Positions 8,407 through 18,058 of a stretch of DNA of 64,000 nucleotides are shown one piece after another. Numbering within the stretch: the first letter of the stretch is position 1; each line of letters opens with the position of its first letter. The notes beneath the pieces are model-generated. The model saw nothing but the letters and a program-made list of their open reading frames with translations, did no database searches and was not told the origin of the DNA. The stretch is taken from assembly GCF_003731635.1 (NCBI RefSeq), contig NZ_RCUA01000002.1:1-64000 (forward strand), written 5' to 3'. Origin of the DNA: Marisediminitalea oceani. Its GTDB lineage: Bacteria; Pseudomonadota; Gammaproteobacteria; Enterobacterales; Alteromonadaceae. The translations under genes were made by a program, and so were the position numbers.

Positions 8407-8447
8407 TTGAACGAGATCAAATTGTCTTTGCACAGAATCTGTATGCT
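8407..8447 (+). promoter_or_regulatory. FNR/EtrA-type class II promoter of hemN
   Basis: TTGAACGAGATCAA (8407-8420) matches the FNR dyad TTGAT-N4-ATCAA with one base change. A TATGCT -10 box lies at 8442-8447, placing the expected start near 8455. The centre of the dyad then falls at about -41.5, the standard class II activator position. Anaerobic induction of hemN by FNR is known in Gammaproteobacteria. Confidence 0.75.
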
Positions 8448-8502
8448 ATGGCTTATCAGGAACTATCCGGTTCCCATAACGATAAACAAATGAATTCAGG
8501 CT

Positions 8503-9873
8503 ATGCAAACTATCGATTTTTTTGACCCGGCGCTACTTAACAAATACAACATCAACGGCCCGAGATACACTTCGTACCCTACCGCTCTGGAATTTAATAA
8601 CGATGTGAGTGATGCCACCCTGCTAACGGCCGCACAAACCAGTCCTGCGCAGGATTTGTCGTTATACGTGCATATCCCGTTCTGTCATTCGCTGTGCTAT
8701 TACTGTGGTTGCAATAAGGTCGTTACCCGCCACGCCGATAAGGCAGACCGTTATCTGGATTATCTGAGTAAAGAGATTACCCTGCGTGCAGCCGCTTTCG
8801 GCCATTATACAGTTCGGCAGTTACACCTTGGCGGCGGTTCACCGAGCTTTCTTTCTCCTGAGCAACATCAGCGTTTAATGGCACTGTTAAAAGATGCCTT
8901 CAACTTTGCTGACGACGCTCAGTGCAGCATCGAAATAGATCCCCGCACAGTCGACACCGACTACATCAGCGCCCTTGCCAACGTGGGCTACCGCCGTATC
9001 AGCATTGGCGTACAGGACACCGACTATAACGTTCAACAAGCGATTAACCGGGTTCAGAGTACGTCACATATTGCCATTCTGGTAGAGCATGCCAGACAGG
9101 TTGGCTTTGAATCGGTAAACCTCGACCTCATTTATGGTTTGCCCCATCAAACCGAGGAAACCTTTAAGACTACCCTGGCGGCAGTAAAAGCCATGGAGCC
9201 AGAGCGGGTTTCACTGTTTAGCTATGCACACCTGCCGGAGCGTTTTGCCGCGCAGCGTAAAATTAAAGATGAATGGCTGCCTTCTGCCGAGCTTAAACTG
9301 GCATTAATGAAACAGGCCATGGCCACCCTGAGTGAGGTAGGTTACGAACTGATTGGCATGGATCATTTTGCTAAGGCCGACGACGAACTCGCCGTCGCTC
9401 AACGTCAGGGTGAGCTGCACCGCAACTTTCAGGGCTATACCACCCGTGGGGATCTCGACCTGCTCGGTTTAGGCGTTTCGTCTATCTCTGCGGTTCACAA
9501 TATGTACGGTCAGAACCCTAAAACCCTTAACGATTATTACGCAGCGCTGGATGAACCATCGAACCTTACTAGTAAAGGTGTGTTATTAAACCGCGATGAC
9601 ATGTTGCGCCGACAGGTCATTATGCAACTGATGTGTAACCTGAACCTGGCCATCTGCGATATCGAGTCAGAGTGGGATATTGATTTTAACGCCTATTTTG
9701 CTGATGCCATTGCGGCTTTGGATCCCTTTATAGACGATGGGCTGGTATCGGTCACCGCGCAGCATATCCGGGTAGCCCCAAAAGCGCGCTTACTGATCCG
9801 CATCATCAGTATGTCTTTCGACGCCTACCTGGCCAAACAGGTTCATCAGCGTCGATATTCACGGGTAATTTAA
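8503..9873 (+). CDS. hemN: oxygen-independent coproporphyrinogen III oxidase (radical SAM)
   Basis: A 456-aa cytosolic radical-SAM enzyme that decarboxylates coproporphyrinogen III to protoporphyrinogen IX without oxygen. It has the normal HemN length. The CxxxCxxC cluster motif with its extra Cys is HIPFCHSLCYYCGCNK (about residues 59-74). The family start segment YNINGPRYTSYPTA precedes it, and GGGSPSFL, IEIDPR and DLIYGLPHQT follow. The HemN rather than HemW/ChuW identity rests on the N-terminal segment and the C-terminal domain. An FNR-type promoter lies upstream. Its 3' end overlaps the convergent REC gene by four bases. Confidence 0.95.
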   Translation: MQTIDFFDPALLNKYNINGPRYTSYPTALEFNNDVSDATLLTAAQTSPAQDLSLYVHIPFCHSLCYYCGCNKVVTRHADKADRYLDYLSKEITLRAAAFGHYTVRQLHLGGGSPSFLSPEQHQRLMALLKDAFNFADDAQCSIEIDPRTVDTDYISALANVGYRRISIGVQDTDYNVQQAINRVQSTSHIAILVEHARQVGFESVNLDLIYGLPHQTEETFKTTLAAVKAMEPERVSLFSYAHLPERFAAQRKIKDEWLPSAELKLALMKQAMATLSEVGYELIGMDHFAKADDELAVAQRQGELHRNFQGYTTRGDLDLLGLGVSSISAVHNMYGQNPKTLNDYYAALDEPSNLTSKGVLLNRDDMLRRQVIMQLMCNLNLAICDIESEWDIDFNAYFADAIAALDPFIDDGLVSVTAQHIRVAPKARLLIRIISMSFDAYLAKQVHQRRYSRVI

Positions 9874-10775
9874 CCTGCTCCGCCGGGCTTTAAATAACTG
9901 CCAACCGGATTAGCAGCCAGTGACGCATGGCACTGGCCCATCAATTCATCCATATTGTAGCCAGTATTGCCATCGCAACTGGCTATAGACGACTTAAAGC
10001 GGATGTTTAACGGTAATTTTGTGCCACTGCTGAAAAGATACTTGCCCATGGCATCACTCACTTTGTCAGTAAATTCCAGTCCTTGCTGTTCACTAACATT
10101 AGGTAAACTGACAGCAAAAGTGGCACCACTTATCCGACAGCACTTGGCCAGCGGCAGGGTAAGTTGGCCCTCAATTACCCGGGCAACCGCCTGAATAGCC
10201 TGATTGCCCTGATGAAAGCCCTGATGTTCGTTGATATCGTGGATACCGGCAATTTTTATCAGCAACATCGAAAACGGCTGATTATTGATTTGGCAGTACT
10301 GCAGATGCTCGCTGACTTCTTTCATTAAATAATGCTCGGTCTTCATACCGGTAAGCGGATCGTCATAACCAGTATGAAACATCGAATCAGCAACAATTTT
10401 GCTCTTCAGTAAGTTCTCAGCACGCTGCTTGAGGGTATTACTGATAACCGGCTTCTTTACAAAGTCATTACCACCGGCAATCCAGCAGGCTTCCTGAATA
10501 TTGCGCTCAACCGAAGAGGTAATAAACAAAATGGGGATTTTAACAAAGTTGTTGTTGGCGCGGACTTTTTCGCAGAATTCCAGGCCCGACATATCCGGCA
10601 TCTGAATATCCAGCACAATCAAATCAACCGGATGAACTGCCAGAAAATTAAACGCCTCCTGGGCATTTCCTGCTGCTTCACAATGACAGATGTCGCTTAA
10701 TACTGCTATTAGCATCAATCGTGTAATTTCATCGTCATCAACAACTAACACTGAACATTGATCGATGTGTTTCAC
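9870..10775 (-). CDS. response regulator with degenerate GGDEF domain
   Basis: A 301-aa protein: receiver domain at about 7-125 with intact acidic pocket (VDDDE), phospho-acceptor Asp in IVLDIQMP and Lys in FVKKP, then a GGDEF-fold domain at about 140-290. The catalytic loop reads RISGATFAV where an active enzyme has RxGG(D/E)EF, so diguanylate cyclase activity should be lost. The receiver and linker are clearly paralogous to the active REC-GGDEF protein at 14617 (same SDI-C-E and LL-SK positions). It lies downstream of the hybrid kinase gene in the same direction, 109 bases away. It may act as a phospho-dependent binding protein; that is inference. Confidence 0.85.
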   Translation of the reverse strand: MKHIDQCSVLVVDDDEITRLMLIAVLSDICHCEAAGNAQEAFNFLAVHPVDLIVLDIQMPDMSGLEFCEKVRANNNFVKIPILFITSSVERNIQEACWIAGGNDFVKKPVISNTLKQRAENLLKSKIVADSMFHTGYDDPLTGMKTEHYLMKEVSEHLQYCQINNQPFSMLLIKIAGIHDINEHQGFHQGNQAIQAVARVIEGQLTLPLAKCCRISGATFAVSLPNVSEQQGLEFTDKVSDAMGKYLFSSGTKLPLNIRFKSSIASCDGNTGYNMDELMGQCHASLAANPVGSYLKPGGAG

Positions 10776-10884
10776 CTAGGTACTCCGAAACCACATTTTT
10801 GTTAAGTTATATACGTTCCTTTAACAAAGCGCTATACAACTTTAGTAGTCATTATTTTGACGCATGACAATTTATTGACATTAG

Positions 10885-13800
10885 CTAGCTTTCTTCAATG
10901 AATTGTTCAAATTGCGCTATCAGTGCTGGCAACTGCCTGACAATACGCTCATAAACCGATTGCATTTCTGCTTTTTTAGCGGTTTTCGCCTGATATTCCA
11001 GCTCAGTCAGCATTTCTTTAAGCGCGTTAGCGCCTACATCAGCAGCGTTGCCTTTAAACGCATGGGCCGTGAAGCGCACTTTTTCCCTGTCTTCAGCGGC
11101 AATTGCCTGCGCGAGTGTTTGTCGTTTTTCATGACTTTCATTAATAAACAGTGACAACAGTTTTTTGAGCAGCGCCTTGTTGTTGTCCAGACGCACCAGC
11201 GCTTCCTCACATTGCCAGATAGCTTGCGTTGGTTCTTCATGGGTTTGATTCGGTACTCTATCCACCTTAGCTAAGCTCAGGCTGTCAGTAACTTTTTCGA
11301 TGAACTCACCGGCATCAATGGGTTTGGTCAGGTAATTATTCATGCCAGCGTCATAGCATTTTTCGCTCTCGCCTTTCAGGGCGTTAGCCGTCATCGCAAT
11401 AATCTGAATATCTCGGTGTACTTCGCCAGCTTGTCCGCCCCGAATCGCTCGGGTGGCATCGTAACCATTGAGCACCGGCATATTACAATCCATTAAAACC
11501 AGATTGATATCCGGGTTATTGCTTAATTGTTCAATTGCATCCGCACCGTTAACGGCGCTGAACACCGTTGGCCCGTAAGGTTCGAGAATAAACTCAGCCA
11601 CCTGACGGTTAATCTCGTTGTCATCGACAATTAAAATATGCTGCGCACTAATATCCACCGCAGCCATGGAATAGTCAGTACGCACGTCTGAACTGCGCCG
11701 GCTGTCGGAAGTTTGAACCAATAACGACGTCTGTTTCGCTCTGCTATCAATTACATTAGAAAGGAAAACAGACCGATACAGTGGCTGCACCATTACAGTT
11801 GCCTGCGGTAAACTGTGATCGGCATCCGATGCACTTTTAGCGATTACGAACAGTGATGGAAGGGATTGTTGTTCTGCCACCCATTGCTGCCAGTAATGGG
11901 TAAAAGCACCATAATAACTGCTGTTTTGTTCAACAAACAGATAAGTACAAGACTGAACTTCGTTCAGGGATAGCATACGGTGGTACACCATCGGCTCTGC
12001 ACCGTTACACACTAATAAATGTTGCAACACACCTTCCAGTGGTTCACTCTCTATCAATAATCCTGCGTTACAGTCGGCCAGCCGCGGCTCTTCTTCTTCC
12101 CTGACCTGCCACAGATCCAGCGGCACTTTTATGGTAAATGTCGACCCCGCCTGCTCTTCCGATTCGACTGAAATGGAACCGTTGAGCAACGACAGGATTT
12201 CCCGGCAGATCGACAATCCCAGGCCGGTGCCACCATAACTGGCAGCAATAGTCTCATCGGCCTGACTGAAGGCCGTGAACAGCTTGCCCTGTTGTGCAGG
12301 TGGTATCCCTTTACCTGTATCAGTTATTTCAATTATCAGGCTGGCATTATTATGCTCAACCACACTTCGTGAAGTCAGCAACACGTAGCCTTCACTGGTG
12401 AATTTAATCGCATTATTGAGTACGTTATTAACAACCTGAGTAAGCCGGTGCGGATCGCTGTGTACCAATGTAAAATTTAACTCACTGGTATCAATGTAAA
12501 AACCTAGCCCTTTCTGGCTCGCGACTACCGACATGGTACTGGTGATACCCTCAATCAGTGCTTCCGGGTTAAAATTTTGAAAATCCAGCTCCAGTTTTCC
12601 GGCCTCAATCTTAGACAGATCCAGAATGTCGTTGATCAGGTGCTTAAGATTATCCACGCTGCCTTCGGCCATAGTCAGCAGTTGTGACTGCTTGGCAGTG
12701 AGAGCCTCGCCACGAAGGAGTGTTGTGGCACCAACTATCCCGTTAAGTGGCGTACGCATTTCATGACTGATGGTAGAAATAAAGTTTGTTTTAAGCTGGC
12801 TCAGTTCCAACGCCTCGTCCCGGGCTTTTTTAAGCTCTTCCGTACGCTGCTCCACCTGCTCCTCTAACTGACGGTTGGTCTCAGCCACATTTATCAGGCT
12901 TTCTTTTTCTACCGTAATGTCACGGATAACAATCGCATAAGCAGCCTCTGCCTGCGAATTATCAATTTTATTCACTTTGCAGTGATACCACTTGCTGATA
13001 CCCCCGTTGCCCTGACGATGCCATTCCGCACCGTTCACCCCGGTTCCCAGGTGTAACTCTAGCGATTCTGCCACCTCTTCACCACCTAAGTGCCGTAGCA
13101 AGTCGGTAAATTTCTGTTCTCTGACCTGTTGCTCCTCGAGTAAAAACATGCGCTCAAAAGACTGGTTAAATGTATTAATGCGCCAGTTGTTACTAACCGT
13201 AATAACGGCGTCCTCAGCCACATCCACGGCCGCCTTCGCCTCCTCGGCAGCCACGAGCAATTTGCTTAAACGCTGGTTATTGCTGCCCAGGTACTGCAGG
13301 GCAAACACGGCGAACACCAGCACGGCACCGAGCCCGGCCATTGACTCCAGTCGTCGGCTAGTCAACTGGCTAAGGTAGTAATCATCGTTTACCAGCAAAT
13401 AAACATGCAGCAGACCTGTTTCACCCGCTGCAACGAAAATGTCCTTACTGGCTCCCAAAGCAGAGGCCCCTGCTCCCGGGCTGGCAAAGCGCTTTAAGCC
13501 ACCTATTTCTGCTGGGTTAACCCTATACTCACTACTAAATGTGCGATCTGGCGCAAGGTCCCGAGTGAATGCCAGTTCAGCCTGAGGGTGTTTGACAAAG
13601 TATTGCTCATAATCAGTTAGCACGACATCCAAATGCTCTCCAATCAGCAGATCCAGTTCATCAAGTAATTCAGACACATCGATATTGGCAATCAGCACAC
13701 CAAAAAACTCACCGTCAGAGAAAATAGGCAGCGCCAGGCGTAAAGTGGGTTGATGAGGGAAGGCGATTCGACCATATTCCCGGTTTAAATCGATATTCGA

Positions 13801-14295
13801 TACAAAGAGTTGATCTTTACCAAGCATCTTAGTAGTGGTGAAGTAATAGCGGTCACCCTTATTCTGCAGATTGCTTTCAGTAGCGGCCGAGACTCTGCCG
13901 TTTTTTCGCTCTACCCGAATGGTTTCGTTGCCTTGCTGGTCAAGCAGCCGTAACTGATAATAGCTCCGGTTATTTTCCATAAACCCGCGAAAGATTTTGG
14001 TTAGCTGGTTCTGCCATTGCGCAGTGGTAGCGTTATCCAGCGGATCCAGGCCGTTATTGCTTTCTGCGCGGGTTAAGCCGCTTATTGGCGGGGTGGAGTA
14101 TAGGAAAAATAAGTCATCCCGATAGGAGGCGTACTCGTTTTTAATCAACGCTTCCACCTCACGCAGGTTTATTTGCACGTCTTCCACCACAGACTGGTTA
14201 TAGGAAGCGGTAATATAATGATCGGCAATCATTGCAACGACAAAAATGATAAATGCCGCAGCAAATGAATATGCCCTGACTGATATTTTCTTCAA
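10885..14295 (-). CDS. hybrid sensor histidine kinase (Cache-type sensor, HisKA, HATPase, REC, HPt)
   Basis: A 1136-aa inner-membrane tripartite kinase. A TM helix lies near 10-27, a periplasmic double-Cache-like region spans about 30-315 (YYFTTTKMLG, LALPIFSDGEFFGVLIANIDV), and a second TM lies near 320-340. A PAS-like region is followed by a coiled coil and HisKA with FISTISHEMRTPLNG (His about 511). HATPase shows NNAIKF, DTGKGIPP and GGTGLGL. A probable degenerate receiver precedes a good REC (VLMDCNMPV, Asp about 935) and an HPt with AHAFKGNAADVG (His about 1079). The start is a TTG with AAGGG upstream; the next Met would cut the TM helix. It lies between two paralogous REC-GGDEF genes, which are the likely phosphorelay targets. 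Layout resembles BarA/TorS-type kinases. Confidence 0.88.
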   Translation of the reverse strand: MKKISVRAYSFAAAFIIFVVAMIADHYITASYNQSVVEDVQINLREVEALIKNEYASYRDDLFFLYSTPPISGLTRAESNNGLDPLDNATTAQWQNQLTKIFRGFMENNRSYYQLRLLDQQGNETIRVERKNGRVSAATESNLQNKGDRYYFTTTKMLGKDQLFVSNIDLNREYGRIAFPHQPTLRLALPIFSDGEFFGVLIANIDVSELLDELDLLIGEHLDVVLTDYEQYFVKHPQAELAFTRDLAPDRTFSSEYRVNPAEIGGLKRFASPGAGASALGASKDIFVAAGETGLLHVYLLVNDDYYLSQLTSRRLESMAGLGAVLVFAVFALQYLGSNNQRLSKLLVAAEEAKAAVDVAEDAVITVSNNWRINTFNQSFERMFLLEEQQVREQKFTDLLRHLGGEEVAESLELHLGTGVNGAEWHRQGNGGISKWYHCKVNKIDNSQAEAAYAIVIRDITVEKESLINVAETNRQLEEQVEQRTEELKKARDEALELSQLKTNFISTISHEMRTPLNGIVGATTLLRGEALTAKQSQLLTMAEGSVDNLKHLINDILDLSKIEAGKLELDFQNFNPEALIEGITSTMSVVASQKGLGFYIDTSELNFTLVHSDPHRLTQVVNNVLNNAIKFTSEGYVLLTSRSVVEHNNASLIIEITDTGKGIPPAQQGKLFTAFSQADETIAASYGGTGLGLSICREILSLLNGSISVESEEQAGSTFTIKVPLDLWQVREEEEPRLADCNAGLLIESEPLEGVLQHLLVCNGAEPMVYHRMLSLNEVQSCTYLFVEQNSSYYGAFTHYWQQWVAEQQSLPSLFVIAKSASDADHSLPQATVMVQPLYRSVFLSNVIDSRAKQTSLLVQTSDSRRSSDVRTDYSMAAVDISAQHILIVDDNEINRQVAEFILEPYGPTVFSAVNGADAIEQLSNNPDINLVLMDCNMPVLNGYDATRAIRGGQAGEVHRDIQIIAMTANALKGESEKCYDAGMNNYLTKPIDAGEFIEKVTDSLSLAKVDRVPNQTHEEPTQAIWQCEEALVRLDNNKALLKKLLSLFINESHEKRQTLAQAIAAEDREKVRFTAHAFKGNAADVGANALKEMLTELEYQAKTAKKAEMQSVYERIVRQLPALIAQFEQFIEES

Positions 14296-14616
14296 ACACT
14301 GAACCCTTTATGAAGCTACCTGGCAACTGCTCGCATAGCTTTTACAACGCCTATTTTTAAGGTTAGTGGAAATTTTCGCTTTTACGACAGTAGAGACAAA
14401 ATAATCAGCCGGGTGACCAGACGTTTGGCAAGTACTGGCTTTGATCACCTTCAATTGTAAAATTTATGTAATCATGTACACTTAATTTAGCTCACACGGA
14501 GTCAGAGTCCAGAGCGCACCGGATAGTCAACCGACACAGGATGTCATTAGGGGTGAGGTAACGCTAAGCAGCAGGCTTGCCAACAGAACAACAGCAAAGC
14601 AGCATAGAAAGACCCA
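14296..14616. other. divergent intergenic region between the hybrid kinase and the diguanylate cyclase
   Basis: A 321-base gap that must hold two divergent promoters. A nested inverted repeat pairs GGTGACCAG (14412-14420) with CTGG (14435-14438) and TCACC (14445-14449). It could be a regulator site or an RNA stem. I see no ORF with a credible start and no riboswitch I can name. Confidence 0.4.
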
Positions 14617-15591
14617 ATGACACAAACAACCGCTTACACCACGCTAGAAGCATCGGTTTATGCCAGTAAAGGTCTAGCAGATTGCAAAGTGCTGGTGGTT
14701 GATGACGAGCAATCCAGTTGCCTGTTAATCACCACTATTTTAAGTGATATCGTGCAGTGCGAGTTTCTTCACGATCCGGCACGGGTGATTGATTATTGTG
14801 AAAAACAACCGCCGGACCTCATTGTTCTCGACATCAATATGCCTGGCATTAATGGCATAGAACTTTGCCAACAGTTAAAGCAAAACCGCAATACATCCGC
14901 TTGCCCGGTAGTATTTATAACCGGTGACGGCAATGCTGAAACCCAGAATAAGTGCTGGCAGGCCGGAGCATCAGATTACGTCAGAAAGCCGGTTGTTGCC
15001 TCGACTCTGGTCCACCGTGTAAAAAACTTATTGCAAAGTAAATTGCGCCTCGACTTGTTAACCGAACTGACTTTCAAAGATCAGTTAACCGCCCTGTATA
15101 ACCGCTACTATCTGTTTACCGAAATCCCGACACAGCTCAAACGGCTGTCCCGGGAGAGTAAATCTCTGGGCGTTATCATGATTGATATCGACTACTTTAA
15201 GGGCTTCAACGACCGTTACGGTCACGTAGCTGGAGATAAGTGTCTTTTTGACGTGGCGCAAACCCTTAAAGATCAATTGCCCGGCCCCCACGACAGTATT
15301 GTACGTTTTGGTGGCGAGGAATTTAGCGTATTCCTGCCTGACACCACACAGGAAGAATGCCGGAATATCGGCCAGCGTATGGTAGACGCCATTGCTAATT
15401 TATCAATCGATAATGAAGCCAGTCCGCTGGGAAAAGTCACTATCAGCGCCGGCTATGTGATATCGCCGCCGACTAATACGCCTGACCTGGAACAACTGCT
15501 GAGTGAGGCCGACTTGTACCTTTACGAAGCTAAACTGGCCGGTAAAGCCAGGCTTACAGGCAGTACAGAGAAGCAAAATCAGGCATGTTAA
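14617..15591 (+). CDS. response-regulator diguanylate cyclase (REC-GGDEF)
   Basis: A 324-aa cytosolic two-domain protein. The receiver (about 24-140) has VVDDEQ, phospho-acceptor Asp in IVLDINMP (about residue 72) and Lys in YVRKP. The GGDEF domain (about 155-320) has DQLTALYNRYY, IDIDYFKGFNDRYGH and the intact active-site loop RFGGEEFSVFLP (about 230). It should make c-di-GMP from GTP when phosphorylated, in the manner of WspR/PleD. I see no clear RxxD inhibitory site. It is divergent from the hybrid kinase and is the active paralogue of the degenerate protein at 9870. Confidence 0.92.
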   Translation: MTQTTAYTTLEASVYASKGLADCKVLVVDDEQSSCLLITTILSDIVQCEFLHDPARVIDYCEKQPPDLIVLDINMPGINGIELCQQLKQNRNTSACPVVFITGDGNAETQNKCWQAGASDYVRKPVVASTLVHRVKNLLQSKLRLDLLTELTFKDQLTALYNRYYLFTEIPTQLKRLSRESKSLGVIMIDIDYFKGFNDRYGHVAGDKCLFDVAQTLKDQLPGPHDSIVRFGGEEFSVFLPDTTQEECRNIGQRMVDAIANLSIDNEASPLGKVTISAGYVISPPTNTPDLEQLLSEADLYLYEAKLAGKARLTGSTEKQNQAC

Positions 15592-15603
15592 TGTCATGCT
15601 GGC

Positions 15604-16629
15604 TCAGGCCAGCGTTAGCTGGCCACTGAAATACGCCCAGACCAACTGCCCTTCCTGCAGCGCATTAATCCGCCTGTCATAGTTATCCAGCAGCACCGCT
15701 AACTCTTGCCCCTCGCACACAATTTTTACCGCGACTTGCGTAGCCGAATAAGGTACTACCGATTGCACGGTTCCCTGCAGGCAATTAGTGTGTAGCGCAG
15801 TACTATTTTCAGTGGCGAGCGTTACTTCACTGGCTGGAAGCAACAGCCGTACAGACTGTCCCACCGGAATAGCTGATTCATCCACCACTTTAACCGATGT
15901 CTCGCCCACAGATATCCGGCTAATCCCTTTATTTCGCTCTGCTATTTCACCGTGTAGCACGCTGATTAAAGGCAACGAAGCATTGGCTTGTTGGCCCCTG
16001 GCAGGGTTAAGCATTTCACTGAGTGGTCCACAGGCCACACAATGGCCACTTTCTATGATGCTCAGATGATCACAACTCACGATGATGTCGTTGATATCAT
16101 GGCTCACCATGATTACTTTGACGTCCGGACTCAGATAAGCTTTGAGTTTATGTAAAATACCAAAGCGCAGGGCACGATCCATGGCGCTGAAACTCTCATC
16201 GAGCAGCAACAGCGCTGGATTTGCCAGTAACGCCCTGGCCAGTTTTACCCGTTGTAGTTCGCCGCCTGACAGCTCATTAGTTTGCCGGGACATTAGTGCA
16301 GTACATTCACACAGCGCCACTATGGTCTTAACATTGTCCAGTTGCTGATTATGGCGAGCAACCAGCTCAAGATTGCCTGCCACGCTGAGAGCCGGAAACA
16401 GCGGCGTTTGCGCACTCACCAGTACCGCATGATCAAGCTTACTGAGATCTTTATCGTGCCAGCGGCCGGTGACATTGGCCGCAGCGTTAAATCCAGCCAG
16501 CGCCTGTAAAAAGGTAGATTTACCGGCGCCGGATTGGCCGACTATGCCAAGCCAATTTGGCTCAGCAGCAGTCGATAGCGCTATATCCACCGTAAACTGG
16601 CCGGCCTGAGCCGTTACATGACATTCCAT
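15604..16629 (-). CDS. modC: molybdate ABC transporter ATP-binding protein
   Basis: A 341-aa ATPase of the ModABC importer. Walker A GQSGAGKST (about 31-39), signature LSGGELQRVKLARALL, Walker B LLLDESFSAMD and the H-loop VSHDIND are all present. A C-terminal TOBE/Mop-like oxyanion domain follows (IPVGQSVRLLLPASEV). The start ATG has GGAGG upstream and overlaps the modB 3' end by 16 bases, indicating translational coupling. It is the last gene of a minus-strand run moaB-moaC-moaD-moaE-modA-modB-modC. A sulfate/tungstate relative is possible, but the gene order and TOBE domain favour molybdate. Confidence 0.93.
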   Translation of the reverse strand: MECHVTAQAGQFTVDIALSTAAEPNWLGIVGQSGAGKSTFLQALAGFNAAANVTGRWHDKDLSKLDHAVLVSAQTPLFPALSVAGNLELVARHNQQLDNVKTIVALCECTALMSRQTNELSGGELQRVKLARALLANPALLLLDESFSAMDRALRFGILHKLKAYLSPDVKVIMVSHDINDIIVSCDHLSIIESGHCVACGPLSEMLNPARGQQANASLPLISVLHGEIAERNKGISRISVGETSVKVVDESAIPVGQSVRLLLPASEVTLATENSTALHTNCLQGTVQSVVPYSATQVAVKIVCEGQELAVLLDNYDRRINALQEGQLVWAYFSGQLTLA

Positions 16630-17288
16630 TTAAGCCTCCGCCGCCCCTGCAGCCAGTAAAGGCCAATCAGCAAAAATAGCGAGAATACCAGTAACACGGC
16701 AGCCAGCTGGTGAGCACTGCCATAATTGAGTGACTCCACCTGGTCGAACAGCGCAATAGACACTACCCTTGTTTCTCCGGGTATGTTGCCACCAATCATC
16801 AGTACTACGCCAAATTCGCCTACCGTGTGGGCAAAACTCAATCCGGCAGCAATCAGTAGGCTTGGCCTCACAGCCGGTAAAACAACCCGTTGCAAACGCA
16901 CGTGCCAGGGTAAATTGAGCATCTTTGCAGTGTGTAAATAGTGCGGGTGTAACTGCGCGAAGCCTGCATACAGTGGCTGCACCGCAAAAGGAAACGAATA
17001 AATTACCGAGCCGAATACCAGAGCTTCAAAAGTGAATGCCAGGCGCTCACCGGTAATGGATAACCACAGTTCGCCGATCAGGCTGTCGGGCGCAAACGCC
17101 AGTAGCAAATAAAAACCCAGTACAGTGGGTGGTAATACCAGCGGTAATGCCACACAGGCCTGCACTACTGCCTTAAAGCGGCTGTTCCAGCGACTTAACC
17201 ACCAGCTCACCGGTATAGCAACCAGCATCAGCAGTAACGTTGATAGCCCTGCCAGTTTGAGGGTAAGCCAGATTGCTGAAAATTCCAC
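16614..17288 (-). CDS. modB: molybdate ABC transporter permease
   Basis: A 224-aa inner-membrane permease with about five TM helices and the ABC-permease EAA-type loop (HTAKMLNLPWHVRLQRVVLPAVRPSLL, seen around residues 115-140). Family marks include LPLVLPPTVLGFYLL and GEFGVVLMIGGNIPGETRVVSIALFD. The reading frame starts at a GTG two bases after the modA stop. It overlaps modC. Confidence 0.94.
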   Translation of the reverse strand: MEFSAIWLTLKLAGLSTLLLMLVAIPVSWWLSRWNSRFKAVVQACVALPLVLPPTVLGFYLLLAFAPDSLIGELWLSITGERLAFTFEALVFGSVIYSFPFAVQPLYAGFAQLHPHYLHTAKMLNLPWHVRLQRVVLPAVRPSLLIAAGLSFAHTVGEFGVVLMIGGNIPGETRVVSIALFDQVESLNYGSAHQLAAVLLVFSLFLLIGLYWLQGRRRLKWNVM

Positions 17289-17290
17289 GC

Positions 17291-18052
17291 TTAACGACTT
17301 CCTTCAGCTGGGCCTGACGCGAGCGGCGCATACCCTGCTTTGGCCAGTTGCGACTGAACTTTGGGGCTACGCAGGAATGCGGCGAGCTTTTCAGCAGCTA
17401 CAGCGGATTCACCCTGACCGGTAACCGCCAGTTGCTGAATAATCGGCGCGTAGCTATCCGGCAGAGTCTGGCAAGTCAGTTGATAGGTAACACATTGAGA
17501 AGCAGCAATAAACGCCACATCCACATTGCCGGTTTGCCAGAATTGCAGTGTCTGTTGAATGTTAGTCCCGCGAATCAGCCCCGGTACAAGTTTTTCCCAT
17601 AACCCGGCCTGCCCCAGCAACTGTTTAGCTGCTCGTCCGTAAGGAGCTATGTCTGGCTCGGCGATGGCAACTCTGGTACCCGCCGCCGTTAACTGTGGAT
17701 CGCTGAGGCCATCAATGTTGCCCACCAGCGCCAGATGGCCAACCGCGTAGGTCTGCACCGCAGACGGCGTTACCCTGCCTGAGGCGACCAGCGCCTGAGG
17801 CCGTTTACTGTCGGCGGATAAAAATAAATCATAGGGCGCGCCATGTTGGATCTGCGCAAATAAAGCGCCGCTCGAGCCAACACTTACCCGCACGTTAATA
17901 CCGCTAGCCGCCTCAAATTCCGGCAGTAGCTTTTGCAGTGGTGCCGCAAAATTTGCCGCTACGGCGACATTGATGGATGGCGCAGCATGAGCCACCTGAG
18001 TTGCGCACACAGCCACAACGATTGCCCACAAACACTGCATAATTCGGTTCAT
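17291..18052 (-). CDS. modA: periplasmic molybdate-binding protein
   Basis: A 253-aa periplasmic protein with signal peptide ending at AHAAP. The mature part starts with INVAVAANFAAPL, contains VRVSVGSSGALFAQI and YDLFLSADSKRP, and has the Ser/Gly oxyanion-binding positions typical of ModA. It delivers molybdate to ModBC. The ATG at 18052 follows the moaE stop by a few bases, so the uptake genes are read with the cofactor genes. Confidence 0.95.
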   Translation of the reverse strand: MNRIMQCLWAIVVAVCATQVAHAAPSINVAVAANFAAPLQKLLPEFEAASGINVRVSVGSSGALFAQIQHGAPYDLFLSADSKRPQALVASGRVTPSAVQTYAVGHLALVGNIDGLSDPQLTAAGTRVAIAEPDIAPYGRAAKQLLGQAGLWEKLVPGLIRGTNIQQTLQFWQTGNVDVAFIAASQCVTYQLTCQTLPDSYAPIIQQLAVTGQGESAVAAEKLAAFLRSPKVQSQLAKAGYAPLASGPAEGSR

Positions 18053-18058
18053 GGCCGG

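Noticed and set aside
14413-14440. sigma-54 promoter before the diguanylate cyclase (TGGCAAGTACTGGC)
   Set aside because: The GG to GC spacing is one base short of the required ten.
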